Source: an uncultured Bacteroidota bacterium (GTDB lineage Bacteria > Bacteroidota > Bacteroidia > Flavobacteriales > Flavobacteriaceae). From it: 52,650 nucleotides of DNA. The stretch's first letter is position 1, and each line of letters opens with the position of its first letter. The notes below the pieces were generated by a model, which saw only the letters and a list, made by a program, of their open reading frames with translations, had not been told where the DNA came from and made no database searches. The stretch spans positions 1 through 52,650 of the forward strand of contig CACFJP010000010.1 in the NCBI GenBank assembly GCA_902566635.1, given 5' to 3'. Shown here one piece after another: positions 15,374-24,646 of this stretch. The position numbers and the translations under genes were made by a program.

Positions 15374-17343
15374 AAAAATACATCTTACTCCTCCAGCTGT
15401 TGTTCACTGCTGCTGTGTTTGCACAAAACCCGGTACGTTGGACCACCCAAGCAATACAAACAGACACCCTCAAATTTGATCTTATTATCACTGCCGAGAT
15501 CGAAGAAAAATGGCATTTGTACGCCACTGAAATGCCAGAAGATGGCCCACTGCCAACAGAATTTATTTTTAATGATGTTGCACTGACAAGCCCTTTGACA
15601 CATTCAAAATTGATCACTGGATTTGATCCCATCTTTGAAATGGAACTATCGTATTTTGTTGACCAAGCTGTGTTTTATCAGCCGATAAGCGTGCCAGATC
15701 AATCAGTGACAGAAGTATTGGTTGACCTCATCTATCAGGCATGCGACGATAAGCTCTGTATTTTTAGAAATGAACAACTCGTTGTATCACTTTCTGGGGA
15801 CTCGCAACAGCAACAATCGGAAGACCTGACGGCCTTGACACCAGCGTCGGAAAAAAAGGTTAAAATTCAATTAAAAAACACTGACTTGCTCGCTGCAAGT
15901 ACTGCGCAAGACACTGGTTCTTCTTCTACTTGGAACTTATTTCTACTCGGCTTTGTGGGGGGATTGATTGCACTGCTTACGCCATGTGTATTTCCAATGA
16001 TCCCTCTCACAGTTTCCTTCTTTACCAAGCAGAGTAATAGCAAAAGGCAAGGGTTGACCAATGCACTTTTATATGCCTTTTTTATTGTGTTGATTTATGC
16101 CTTAATTAGTCTTCCATTTCACTTTCTCGACTCGATCAACCCTGAAATACTCAACACCATTTCAACCAACATTTGGCTAAATATCTTTTTCTTTTTGATT
16201 TTTGTGGTTTTTGCCTTTTCCTTTTTTGGTTACTACGAGCTCACACTGCCTTCGTCATGGGCAAATCGATTGGATTTTGCATCTACAAAATCTGGAGGAT
16301 TCATAGGTATCTTCCTCATGGCACTTACCCTCGCCATTGTCTCTTTTTCATGTACAGGTCCTATTCTTGGTTCTCTGTTGGCAGGTACTTTATCGAGCAC
16401 AGGAGGGGCAACTCAGCTCACAGCAGGGATGAGTGGTTTTGGATTGGCACTTGCCTTGCCTTTTGGCTTGTTTGCACTGTTTCCAAACCTATTACATTTA
16501 CTGCCCAAATCAAGTGGTTGGATGAACACCCTCAAAGTCATTCTAGGGTTTATCGAATTGGCATTGGCCATCAAATTCCTATCCAACGCAGACCTTGTGG
16601 GGCATTGGGGTATAATCAAACGTGAGATATTTATTGGCCTTTGGATTTTGATATTTGTCTTGATGATTGCCTATTTGTTTGGGTTTATTCGCTTTCCTCA
16701 TCACCCAAAAAAGGCTAAGGTTGGTTGTGGCAAAGTTCTAATTGCTGTCATAACCCTTGTATTTGTTTCCTATCTATTTCCAGCGATACTCCCAACAACG
16801 TCTTCCAATTCGCTACAACTGCTGGCTGGTTTTCCACCACCTAAATTTTACAGTATTTATCCAACAAAAACTGATTGCCCACTCAATTTGGACTGCTATA
16901 AAGACTTTGATGAAGGTGTGAGGGTTGCTCAAGCAACAAACAAGCCGATATTACTGGATTTTACAGGCTGGGCATGTGTCAACTGTCGAAAGGTAGAAGA
17001 AAATGTCTGGAGTGATCCAGAGATTTACAGACTCATCAATGAAGAATTGGTGTTGATTTCTCTCTATGTGGATGATCGAGAAATGTTGGCAGATGAAGAA
17101 CAATTTACACTTGAATACACCTCGGGACGCATTCGAAATATCGAGACAGTTGGACAGAAGTGGGCTGCTTTTCAAGCAATTAACTTCAATTCTGTTGCCC
17201 AACCGCATTATATATTGATGATGCCAGATGGAACCATTTTAGCACCCCCACAGCAATACACTAACATTTCAACCTATTTACGCTGGTTGAAGAATGGCTT
17301 GGCAAATGTTCCACGTCAAGATTTTGAGTTTAATCTTGAATAA
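15370..17343 (+). CDS. dsbD: Thiol:disulfide interchange protein DsbD
   Basis: 657 residues with a signal peptide (MKKYILLLQLLFTAAVFAQ). Three parts are seen. A periplasmic N-terminal domain carries the cysteine pair C125/C130 (QACDDKLC). A CcdA-like membrane domain (about 185-475) has redox cysteines C206 in LLTPCVFPMIP and C328 in SFSCTGP. A C-terminal thioredoxin domain has C536-V-N-C539 in FTGWACVNCRK. Together they pass electrons from cytoplasmic thioredoxin to periplasmic thiol proteins. The neighbouring minus-strand genes include two exported thioredoxin-fold proteins that could be its clients. Its last 28 nt overlap the end of the convergent flavin reductase gene. Confidence 0.94.
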   Translation: MKKYILLLQLLFTAAVFAQNPVRWTTQAIQTDTLKFDLIITAEIEEKWHLYATEMPEDGPLPTEFIFNDVALTSPLTHSKLITGFDPIFEMELSYFVDQAVFYQPISVPDQSVTEVLVDLIYQACDDKLCIFRNEQLVVSLSGDSQQQQSEDLTALTPASEKKVKIQLKNTDLLAASTAQDTGSSSTWNLFLLGFVGGLIALLTPCVFPMIPLTVSFFTKQSNSKRQGLTNALLYAFFIVLIYALISLPFHFLDSINPEILNTISTNIWLNIFFFLIFVVFAFSFFGYYELTLPSSWANRLDFASTKSGGFIGIFLMALTLAIVSFSCTGPILGSLLAGTLSSTGGATQLTAGMSGFGLALALPFGLFALFPNLLHLLPKSSGWMNTLKVILGFIELALAIKFLSNADLVGHWGIIKREIFIGLWILIFVLMIAYLFGFIRFPHHPKKAKVGCGKVLIAVITLVFVSYLFPAILPTTSSNSLQLLAGFPPPKFYSIYPTKTDCPLNLDCYKDFDEGVRVAQATNKPILLDFTGWACVNCRKVEENVWSDPEIYRLINEELVLISLYVDDREMLADEEQFTLEYTSGRIRNIETVGQKWAAFQAINFNSVAQPHYILMMPDGTILAPPQQYTNISTYLRWLKNGLANVPRQDFEFNLE

Positions 17344-17795
17344 GAACCTGCGTAATATATAAGGGGATTGCCATCAAAAGATTGTCCCTCAATCACTTTT
17401 GCAATATAAATCCAATGATCACCACCATCACGCGTTTGCTTTAGTTGTGCAATCAAAACCCCCATATTTTCATCAAACACTGGATAGTCATAATCAGGCA
17501 ACAATTGAAGTCCTGAAAAACGCTCATTGTTGGTCAATGAGGGGTTTGCAAATCGATTTGAAATCTCTTGTTGCTTTTCTGATAAGATATTGATTGCGAG
17601 AGACTTTTCAGCTGTTAGGGGTGGGTTGAACCTTGCCTTTTTATCAATACAAAACAGTATGATAGGTGGGTCTAGAGAAACAGAAGTAAACGAATTGACT
17701 GTAATCCCATGTAATTTCCCATTGACGGTGGTTGTCAGGACTGTTACGCCAGTCGCAAATTGCCCACAGATTTTTCTAAAATTAGCTGGATTCAT
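17316..17795 (-). CDS. Flavin reductase family protein (FMN-binding split barrel)
   Basis: 159 residues. FATGVTVLTT, GITVNSFTSVSLDPPIILFC and GDHWIYIAKV are the three standard motifs of the HpaC/flavin reductase-like split-barrel family, which reduce free FMN or FAD with NAD(P)H, usually for a two-component monooxygenase. No monooxygenase is near, so the partner is unknown. Its 3' end overlaps dsbD by 28 nt on the opposite strand. Confidence 0.88.
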   Translation of the reverse strand: MNPANFRKICGQFATGVTVLTTTVNGKLHGITVNSFTSVSLDPPIILFCIDKKARFNPPLTAEKSLAINILSEKQQEISNRFANPSLTNNERFSGLQLLPDYDYPVFDENMGVLIAQLKQTRDGGDHWIYIAKVIEGQSFDGNPLIYYAGSYSRLNSKS

Positions 17796-17869
17796 ATTGT
17801 AAAGAAAATAATAGAAATGGAGAATGTACTAAGTTGTTCTAACTGACATATTCCTTAATTAAAGTTGAA

Positions 17870-18475
17870 TTACAAGGTCTTTATCGAGCAACCAATCGCC
17901 TTTGTCTTTGTTGTGGTTGGAGATTTTCCAGCTAATAGGGCATCGACTGCTTGTTCGACATAGCGCTTCTTTACCTCTTTGGGGCTTCGTGAACTATCGT
18001 CAATAGCTCCGATATAGCGCACTATATTGTCTGTCCCATCTTTTTGCAATACAAAAACATGAGGTGTTTTTGTAGCACCATATTGAGGATAAATCTGCTG
18101 TCCAACATCTTGTATATAAGGAAAAGTAAAGCCTTTTTCTTCTGCACGTACTTTCATGTCTGAAAGTTCATCGCCATCTATGGCTGCAGGGTCATTTGGG
18201 TTTATCGCAATGACAGGGTATCCCTCTTCGCTATACTTTTTGTCCAACGCAATAATTCGTTCTTCGTAGGCAACTGAATAAGGACAGGTATTGCAAGTGA
18301 AAATGACAATAAATCCTTTTGCATCTGCAAAGTCAGAAAGCGATACCATTTTGCCATCGACATTGGGCAAAGAGAAATCTGTGGCAACATCGCCAATTTG
18401 ATATGCAACGCCTGGTACTGAATCGTTAAGTATGATTAGAAATAAAAAACTAAGATTTAAAAAAATGATTTTCAT
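17870..18475 (-). CDS. Exported thioredoxin-fold (AhpC/TSA-like) protein with CNTC motif
   Basis: 201 residues with an N-terminal hydrophobic segment (FLNLSFLFLIILN) and a thioredoxin fold. GDVATDFSLPNVDG opens the redoxin domain, IFTCNTCPYSVAYEERI carries a CxxC active site near residues 60-63, and ATKTPHVFVLQ supplies the cis-proline. Such proteins are widespread in Bacteroidota as thioredoxin family proteins and are probably periplasmic thiol-disulfide oxidoreductases or peroxidase relatives; the exact substrate is unknown. It lies 11 nt downstream of the TlpA-like gene, in one operon. Confidence 0.85.
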   Translation of the reverse strand: MKIIFLNLSFLFLIILNDSVPGVAYQIGDVATDFSLPNVDGKMVSLSDFADAKGFIVIFTCNTCPYSVAYEERIIALDKKYSEEGYPVIAINPNDPAAIDGDELSDMKVRAEEKGFTFPYIQDVGQQIYPQYGATKTPHVFVLQKDGTDNIVRYIGAIDDSSRSPKEVKKRYVEQAVDALLAGKSPTTTKTKAIGCSIKTL

Positions 18476-18486
18476 AATGTGAATAA

Positions 18487-18954
18487 TTAAAAGTAAGAAT
18501 TGACTTCTGCATACAATTCTTCCTTGGTGAATGACTGTTCGTAAAATCCGCGACGATTATTGTTGTAAATCAATGTAGCGGGCAAAGCACCACTCCATTT
18601 GGTGCTGATTTGGTTGATCCAAAAGGTTTCATTTGCATCGTCTAGATGCACTACCTTTGATCTGATTTTGTATTTCTCAATAAAGGGCAATAGTCTTTTT
18701 TGTTTATGCTTCGGGAAGTCGAGGCTCACAAGTAACACCTCAACATCATCTCGTTGATTGAGTTTTTCAAAATATGGAAGCTCTTTAATGCAAGGCGCAC
18801 ACCACGTTGCCCAAAAATTAATAACTTGAACTCTTTCGCTTTTTTGAAACAATAAAGGCTTAAGCTGTTCGTAATTAAGAGAAGCAACATCTTTTTGTTG
18901 AGCAAACGAGTACCATGTAACCAAAAGAAGAAATAAAATACGATTTGGATTCAT
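18487..18954 (-). CDS. TlpA-like periplasmic thioredoxin
   Basis: 155 residues with a short signal peptide (MNPNRILFLLLVTWYSFAQ) and the active site WCAPC in INFWATWCAPCIKELPYFEKL. The cis-proline is in SGALPATLIYNN. Proteins of this TlpA/ResA type keep extracytoplasmic thiols reduced and would be re-reduced by DsbD, encoded 1.6 kb away on the other strand. A near-consensus box TACATTTA (minus, 18966-18959) sits only 4 nt before the ATG, hinting at a leaderless transcript. Confidence 0.85.
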   Translation of the reverse strand: MNPNRILFLLLVTWYSFAQQKDVASLNYEQLKPLLFQKSERVQVINFWATWCAPCIKELPYFEKLNQRDDVEVLLVSLDFPKHKQKRLLPFIEKYKIRSKVVHLDDANETFWINQISTKWSGALPATLIYNNNRRGFYEQSFTKEELYAEVNSYF

Positions 18955-19112
18955 AACCTAAATGTACTGAAGTTTATTTAATTGGTAATGCTGATTATTA
19001 AACTTTAACGTTTTTGAAAGAACGTATTTTCAACAAAAACTGTTTTTATATTGTTAATTTCTTTCAATTTTCTTTATCCTATAATTTAAGATGAAGTTTT
19101 AAATTAGCAACG

Positions 19113-20966
19113 ATGCCACAAACCGCCCAATATACAGAAGACAACATCCGATCTCTTGATTGGAAAGAGCATATTCGCATGCGCCCTGGTATGTATATTG
19201 GCAAGCTCGGCGATGGGTCATCTGCCGACGATGGGATTTATATTTTACTTAAAGAGGTGCTCGACAACAGTATTGATGAGTTTGTCATGGGTGCTGGAAA
19301 AACCATTGAAATCTCTGTGAAAGATGGACAAGTCACTGTGCGTGACTATGGACGTGGAATCCCTTTGGGAAAGGTAGTTGATGTTGTGTCGCGCATGAAC
19401 ACTGGTGGTAAGTATGATACACGCGCTTTTAAAAAATCAGTTGGTCTGAATGGGGTTGGTACAAAAGCAGTCAATGCCCTATCGACTTATTTTAAGGTCG
19501 AATCCATTCGCGATGATCAATCAAAAGTTGCTGTTTTTGAGCGAGGAGAGCTCACAGAAGACCCTGCACAAGAACCTAGCAGCAAACGTAAAGGTACATC
19601 TGTGTCTTTTGTGCCAGACGAAAGCATTTTTAAGCATTTTAGATATCGTCATGAGTACATCGTTCGAATGCTCAAAAACTATGTGTATCTCAATCCAGGA
19701 CTGACGATTGTTTTTAACGGCGAGAAATACAAGTCCGAGAATGGATTAAAAGATTTGCTTGAAGACAACAACAATGCTGAGGATATGCTTTATCCCATCA
19801 TCCATTTGCGTGGCAATGATATTGAGGTGGCTATCACACACAGCAAAACACAATACAGCGAAGAATATCACTCCTTTGTCAATGGGCAACACACAACACA
19901 AGGTGGTACCCATCAATCTGCTTTTAGAGAGGCCATCGTAAAGACTGTTCGAGAACACTATGGCAAAAATTTTGACGCATCTGATATTCGAAAATCTATC
20001 ATATCAGCCATTAGTATAAAGGTAATGGAACCAGTGTTTGAGTCGCAAACAAAAACCAAGCTGGGTTCAACAGAAATGGGTGGTGATCTGCCAACTGTTC
20101 GCACATATATTAATGATTTTATTGGAACAAAACTCGATAATTATCTTTATAAAAATCCCACAACTAATGAGCAACTTCAACGCAAAATATTACAAGCTGA
20201 AAAAGAGAGAAAAGAACTTTCTGGTATAAGAAAATTAGCACGTGAACGGGCCAAAAAAGCGAGCTTACACAATAAAAAATTACGTGATTGCCGCATTCAT
20301 TTGGGTGATATGAAAAAAGAAAGACGATTGGAGTCAACTCTTTTTATTACAGAGGGAGACTCTGCAAGTGGATCAATCACAAAATCTAGAGATGTCAACA
20401 CCCAAGCAGTGTTTAGTTTGCGAGGTAAACCCTTGAATTCTTATGGAATGAGCAAAAAAATTGTTTATGAAAATGAAGAGTTCAACTTGCTACAAGCGGC
20501 ACTAAACATTGAAGAGAGTTTGGAGGATTTGCGCTATAATAATATCGTCATCGCTACAGATGCTGACGTAGATGGTATGCACATTCGTTTGTTGTTGATT
20601 ACATTTTTTTTACAGTTCTTCCCAGAACTGATTAAAGAAGGACATCTATATATTTTACAAACCCCACTTTTTAGGGTGAGGAACAAAAAAGAAACGATTT
20701 ATTGTTACTCAGAGCAGGAGCGAATCGATGCCATCAATAAGCTAGGACAGAAGCCTGAAATCACAAGGTTTAAGGGATTGGGAGAGATTTCACCCGACGA
20801 GTTCAAACACTTCATTGGGGAAAATATTCGTTTGGACCCCATAATGCTAGACCGAGCTGTTGGTATTGATGAATTGTTGTCATTCTATATGGGCAAAAAC
20901 ACCCCCAAACGTCAAGAGTTTATTATTGATAATCTAAAAGTCGAACTAGATCAGTTGGAGGATTAG
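19113..20966 (+). CDS. parE: DNA topoisomerase IV subunit B
   Basis: 617 residues, an ATPase-gyrase B type IIA subunit. GHKL ATPase motifs are [11 protein letters not shown] and [10 protein letters not shown], the lid region is [14 protein letters not shown], and the TOPRIM domain has [14 protein letters not shown] and [11 protein letters not shown]. It is about 25 residues shorter than GyrB of the phylum, and its immediate partner (1-nt gap) is a ParC-type A subunit, so topoisomerase IV rather than gyrase. The enzyme decatenates daughter chromosomes. The stretch before the ATG is AT-rich; no clean TAnnTTTG box was found there. Confidence 0.93.
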   Translation: MPQTAQYTEDNIRSLDWKEHIRMRPGMYIGKLGDGSSADDGIYILLKEVLDNSIDEFVMGAGKTIEISVKDGQVTVRDYGRGIPLGKVVDVVSRMNTGGKYDTRAFKKSVGLNGVGTKAVNALSTYFKVESIRDDQSKVAVFERGELTEDPAQEPSSKRKGTSVSFVPDESIFKHFRYRHEYIVRMLKNYVYLNPGLTIVFNGEKYKSENGLKDLLEDNNNAEDMLYPIIHLRGNDIEVAITHSKTQYSEEYHSFVNGQHTTQGGTHQSAFREAIVKTVREHYGKNFDASDIRKSIISAISIKVMEPVFESQTKTKLGSTEMGGDLPTVRTYINDFIGTKLDNYLYKNPTTNEQLQRKILQAEKERKELSGIRKLARERAKKASLHNKKLRDCRIHLGDMKKERRLESTLFITEGDSASGSITKSRDVNTQAVFSLRGKPLNSYGMSKKIVYENEEFNLLQAALNIEESLEDLRYNNIVIATDADVDGMHIRLLLITFFLQFFPELIKEGHLYILQTPLFRVRNKKETIYCYSEQERIDAINKLGQKPEITRFKGLGEISPDEFKHFIGENIRLDPIMLDRAVGIDELLSFYMGKNTPKRQEFIIDNLKVELDQLED

Positions 20967-20967
20967 T

Positions 20968-23559
20968 ATGGACGAGCACTTGGACGAATATTTCGACGAA
21001 TCGCAAGATACCCTTGTCAAGGTGACAGGGATGTATAAGGATTGGTTTTTGGACTATGCCTCATACGTGATTTTGGAGCGTGCTGTCCCTGCCATTGCTG
21101 ATGGATTAAAACCAGTACAAAGGCGTATCCTTCACTCGATGCGTGAGTTAGATGATGGTCGATACAACAAAGTAGCAAACATCGTAGGACATACCATGCA
21201 ATATCACCCACATGGTGATGCAAGTATTTCTGACGCGATGGTGCAAATCGGTCAAAAAGACTTGCTAATCGACACCCAAGGAAATTGGGGAAATATTCTC
21301 ACTGGCGATAGTGCTGCTGCTTCGCGATACATCGAGGCTCGTCTATCAAAGTTTGCGCTTGAAGTTGTCTATAGCCCCAAAGTAACCAAGTGGCAACTAT
21401 CGTATGATGGGAGGAAAAAAGAACCGATTCACCTACCAGTAAAATTTCCACTATTACTTGCACAGGGTGGTGAGGGGATTGCTGTTGGGTTGTCAACAAA
21501 GATCTTACCACATAATTTTATTGAATTGATTAATGCATCGATAAAGCACCTAATGGGAAGGCGATTTGAGTTATATCCTGATTTTCCAACAGGTGGTGTT
21601 ATGGACATTGGTCAATACAACGATGGACTGCGAGGGGGCAAAATTCGTGTTCGTTCAAAAGTATCTCAACTCGATAAAAACACTTTGATAATACGAGAAA
21701 TTCCATTTAGTACGACCACCTCCTCCCTTATTGACTCTATTCTGAAGGCCAATGACAAGGGCAAAATAAAAATCAAAAGAATTGAGGATAATACAGCTGC
21801 TGAGGTTGAAATTTTAATCCATCTGCCAGCCAATATATCGCCTGATAAAACCATTGATGCCCTCTTTGCCTTCACAGCCTGTGAGACTTCTATTTCACCA
21901 CTTGGCTGTATTATTGAGGACAACAAACCTCTTTTTATAGGTGTTAGTGAAATGTTGCGCAGATCAACAGACAACACTGTTTCGATACTCGAGCAGGAGT
22001 TGTTGGTAAAAAAGGCAGAATTGGAAGAGCAATGGCATTTTGCATCTCTCGAGCGTATTTTTATCGAGAATCGAATCTATCGTGACATCGAAGAACAAGA
22101 AACCTGGGAGAGTGTTATAAAAGCCATTCACAAAGGGTTAGTGCCTCTTATCGGTCACTTAAAACGAGAGGTAAGCGATGACGATGTTGTTCGATTGACA
22201 GAAATTCGAATTAAGCGTATTTCAAAATTTGATCTTTCCAAAGCCCAACAACGCATTGATGCCCTCGAGGCTGATTTGGCACAAGTGAAGCATGACCTTG
22301 CAAATTTGACAGATTTTGCAATCAGTTACTTCAAGCACTTAAAGCTAACATATGGGAAGGGTCGTGAGCGAAAAACAGATATTCGTGTCTTCGACGATGT
22401 CGATGCCAAAAAAGTTGTAATACGAAACACCAAGCTCTACGTGAATCGTGAGGAGGGATTTGTGGGTACATCGCTTCGCAGAGATGAATATGTCACCGAC
22501 TGTGCTGATATCGATGATATTATCGTGTTTACTGAGGATGGAAAAATGACAGTAACAAAGGTTGATGCCAAAACATTTATTCGAAAGAATATCATACACG
22601 TGGCTGTCTTTAAAAAGAAAGATGATCGCACGATATACAATATGATTTACAGAGATGGACGAGGCGGGACGACTTACATGAAGCGTTTCCCTGTGACAAG
22701 TGTGACTAGAGATAAGGAGTATGATTTGACCAACGGCAATGCTCAATCCAAAGTGTTCTACTTCTCTGCAAATCTAAATGGAGAAGCTGAGATCGTAACA
22801 GTTTTGCTGCGACAATCCAAGGGTATAAAAAAGCTAAAATGGGATGTTGACTTTGCAAATTTGGATATTAAATCGAAAGGTGTTCGTGGCAATACTGTTA
22901 CCAAATACACTGTCAATCGCATTGAGCTCAAAGAAGAAGGGGTTTCAACACTCAAGCCACGTGATATATGGTTTGATGAAACTGTTGGACGCCTCAACGT
23001 TGATGGGCGAGGAGATCTGATTGGTGCTTTTCGTGGCGATGATCGCTTGTTGATTGCTACACAGTCGGGTGTGATCAAAACAGCAATTCCAGATTTAAAC
23101 ATGCACTTTCCAGAAGATATGCTTGTTTTGGAGAAATGGGAACCTAACAAACCAATATCAGTGATTTATTTTGACACAGCAAAAGAACGCTATTTTGGAA
23201 AACGTTTTGTCATTGAAGCTTCAGACAAGAAAGAACAGTTTATAAAGGAAGGTAAACAAAGCCAACTTGAATTGATCAGTACAGATCATCGCCCTGTGTT
23301 TGAAATTGAATTTTCAAAGCTTAGAGGAAAAGATCCAAAATCATCCCAGCAGATTAGTTTTGAAGACTTTATCTCAGTGAAAGGGATCAAAGCAATTGGC
23401 AATCAAGTCACATCACTAAAGGTCAAGCAGTTTAATGTTTTAGATCCTTTACCTCATGAAAAAACAACAGAAAAAACACCAGCCGACATTGAAGTAGAAG
23501 ACCCTCAAACTATTTCAAATGAGAGTGATGATGACGCCCAAATCACTTTGGATTTGTAG
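20968..23559 (+). CDS. parC: DNA topoisomerase IV subunit A
   Basis: 863 residues. The catalytic tyrosine is Y121 in AASRYIEARL, and the DNA-gate helix reads HPHGDASISDAM (80-91). Where E. coli ParC has Ser80 and Glu84, the positions bound through the water-metal bridge by quinolones, this protein has Ala85 and Asp89. The second half is a beta-pinwheel-like C-terminal domain without an obvious GyrA box, and the tail is acidic and low in complexity. It is paired with parE by a 1-nt gap. Its stop lies 3 nt from the stop of the convergent lipoprotein gene. Confidence 0.93.
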   Translation: MDEHLDEYFDESQDTLVKVTGMYKDWFLDYASYVILERAVPAIADGLKPVQRRILHSMRELDDGRYNKVANIVGHTMQYHPHGDASISDAMVQIGQKDLLIDTQGNWGNILTGDSAAASRYIEARLSKFALEVVYSPKVTKWQLSYDGRKKEPIHLPVKFPLLLAQGGEGIAVGLSTKILPHNFIELINASIKHLMGRRFELYPDFPTGGVMDIGQYNDGLRGGKIRVRSKVSQLDKNTLIIREIPFSTTTSSLIDSILKANDKGKIKIKRIEDNTAAEVEILIHLPANISPDKTIDALFAFTACETSISPLGCIIEDNKPLFIGVSEMLRRSTDNTVSILEQELLVKKAELEEQWHFASLERIFIENRIYRDIEEQETWESVIKAIHKGLVPLIGHLKREVSDDDVVRLTEIRIKRISKFDLSKAQQRIDALEADLAQVKHDLANLTDFAISYFKHLKLTYGKGRERKTDIRVFDDVDAKKVVIRNTKLYVNREEGFVGTSLRRDEYVTDCADIDDIIVFTEDGKMTVTKVDAKTFIRKNIIHVAVFKKKDDRTIYNMIYRDGRGGTTYMKRFPVTSVTRDKEYDLTNGNAQSKVFYFSANLNGEAEIVTVLLRQSKGIKKLKWDVDFANLDIKSKGVRGNTVTKYTVNRIELKEEGVSTLKPRDIWFDETVGRLNVDGRGDLIGAFRGDDRLLIATQSGVIKTAIPDLNMHFPEDMLVLEKWEPNKPISVIYFDTAKERYFGKRFVIEASDKKEQFIKEGKQSQLELISTDHRPVFEIEFSKLRGKDPKSSQQISFEDFISVKGIKAIGNQVTSLKVKQFNVLDPLPHEKTTEKTPADIEVEDPQTISNESDDDAQITLDL

Positions 23560-23562
23560 GGT

Positions 23563-23943
23563 TTACTTCTCAAGCCTCGTCACACGACCACGCTGAACAT
23601 TTGATCGGTCGCCAACCAAATTGTATTCGAATATATAACCATCTTTAAAGGTGGATAAAATTTTCATCTGCACTGCTTTTGATTCTTGAAAGGTGAGTGG
23701 GTTGCGCTTGGTTACGATACACTCACAATCACTCACCCAACGTATATTGGCAGTGTCTGGAGTTTCAAAGAAGTAATCAACCTCGATAGAGTCGTTTCGC
23801 ACAAATCGACTGGAAAGGGTATCACCATTTACAACTGTATTGAAGCTAAATGAACCAGTTTGGAAAGCTTTACAATTTCGCTCGTTAGTGTAACAAGCTG
23901 TAGAGAGAATGAAGACTGCAACAAAAGAGGTTATGATTCGCAT
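23563..23943 (-). CDS. Small predicted lipoprotein, conserved beside parC
   Basis: 126 residues. The N-terminus MRIITSFVAVFILSTAC is a lipoprotein signal with the acylated cysteine at residue 17. The rest is a small beta-rich domain with three further cysteines and the phrases SDCECIVTKRNPLTF and MKILSTFKDGYIFEYNLVGD. I recognise the pattern from flavobacteria, where this gene stands next to parC and is sometimes labelled as topoisomerase IV through neighbour transfer; nothing in the sequence resembles a topoisomerase. Function unknown. It is 20 nt downstream of the XRE regulator gene on the same strand. Confidence 0.75.
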   Translation of the reverse strand: MRIITSFVAVFILSTACYTNERNCKAFQTGSFSFNTVVNGDTLSSRFVRNDSIEVDYFFETPDTANIRWVSDCECIVTKRNPLTFQESKAVQMKILSTFKDGYIFEYNLVGDRSNVQRGRVTRLEK

Positions 23944-23963
23944 AGTAGATTTTTGATGCGAAA

Positions 23964-24374
23964 TTAATCATTATTGGAATTGTACTCTGTAAAACTTCCA
24001 TCTTTTAGAAGTAAAATGATTTTAATAATCTCCATCTCTGACTTCAAAACATTTGGAGGTTTAGCTTGTTTTTCAGGAGTTTCGTAAGAATCAGGAGGTA
24101 GTGCAAGGTCTTCTACTTGGGTTCTAGCAGAGTTATCTGCTGGTTGCTGATATTCCTTTGGAGCATCTGTTAGTTTACCAAAAAGAAGCCAATCAGTGGA
24201 GTAGGAGGGAAATGACCGAATGATTTTAAGGATAAACTCCAGGCTAGGCTTGTTACGCCCAGACAAAACATGTGAAATCGATGAGCGCTGAACACCTATG
24301 GTATCAGCAAATGCTGACGAACTCAACTGTTGCTCCTCCAAAATCTGACTGATTCTTTTTACAATTTCCTGCAT
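23964..24374 (-). CDS. XRE-type helix-turn-helix regulator
   Basis: 136 residues. The N-terminal Cro/CI-type HTH covers about residues 15-50 (SAFADTIGVQRSSISHVLSG, then RNKPSLEFILKII). A Pro- and Glu-rich linker leads to a C-terminal EIIKIILLLKDGSFTEYN segment, a tail I know from similar flavobacterial regulators, probably for dimerisation. A TACATTTG box lies 4 nt upstream of its ATG and is embedded in a 15-bp motif that recurs twice in the promoter of the divergent M14 peptidase gene, so it may repress both itself and that gene. The targets are inferred, not shown. Confidence 0.85.
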   Translation of the reverse strand: MQEIVKRISQILEEQQLSSSAFADTIGVQRSSISHVLSGRNKPSLEFILKIIRSFPSYSTDWLLFGKLTDAPKEYQQPADNSARTQVEDLALPPDSYETPEKQAKPPNVLKSEMEIIKIILLLKDGSFTEYNSNND

Positions 24375-24646
24375 TTTACAAATGTAAACAAATGAGAATT
24401 TTGGGAATCGATTTGTAAATATACAACTAATATATAAGCTAACAAAACGTATTTTATATGATATTTCACTTCATTAAATAGTTGTAAATTATTGATAATA
24501 AGGAATTTAAATAAAATAAATTACAAATAATATACAATTGTAACTTTTTGTAATTGTTTTTGTTTCCATTGGTAAACAATTGAAAATTTTAGTCGTTTAC
24601 TTTTGTAACTCAATTCTGTTTACATTTGCAAACGATAACGCACAGC
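24375..24646. promoter_or_regulatory. Divergent regulatory region with three copies of GTTTACWTTTGYAA
   Basis: This 272-nt AT-rich spacer contains three copies of a shared motif: 24375-24389 (minus strand, GTTTACATTTGTAAA), 24595-24609 (GTTTACTTTTGTAAC) and 24618-24633 (GTTTACATTTGCAAAC). Each contains a perfect TAnnTTTG promoter box and forms a partial palindrome GTTT...AAAC. The latter two are 23 bp apart. Several looser TTTGTAA/TTACAAA words lie between. Together they look like operator sites overlapping promoters, with the adjacent XRE protein as the natural candidate to bind them. Confidence 0.5.
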
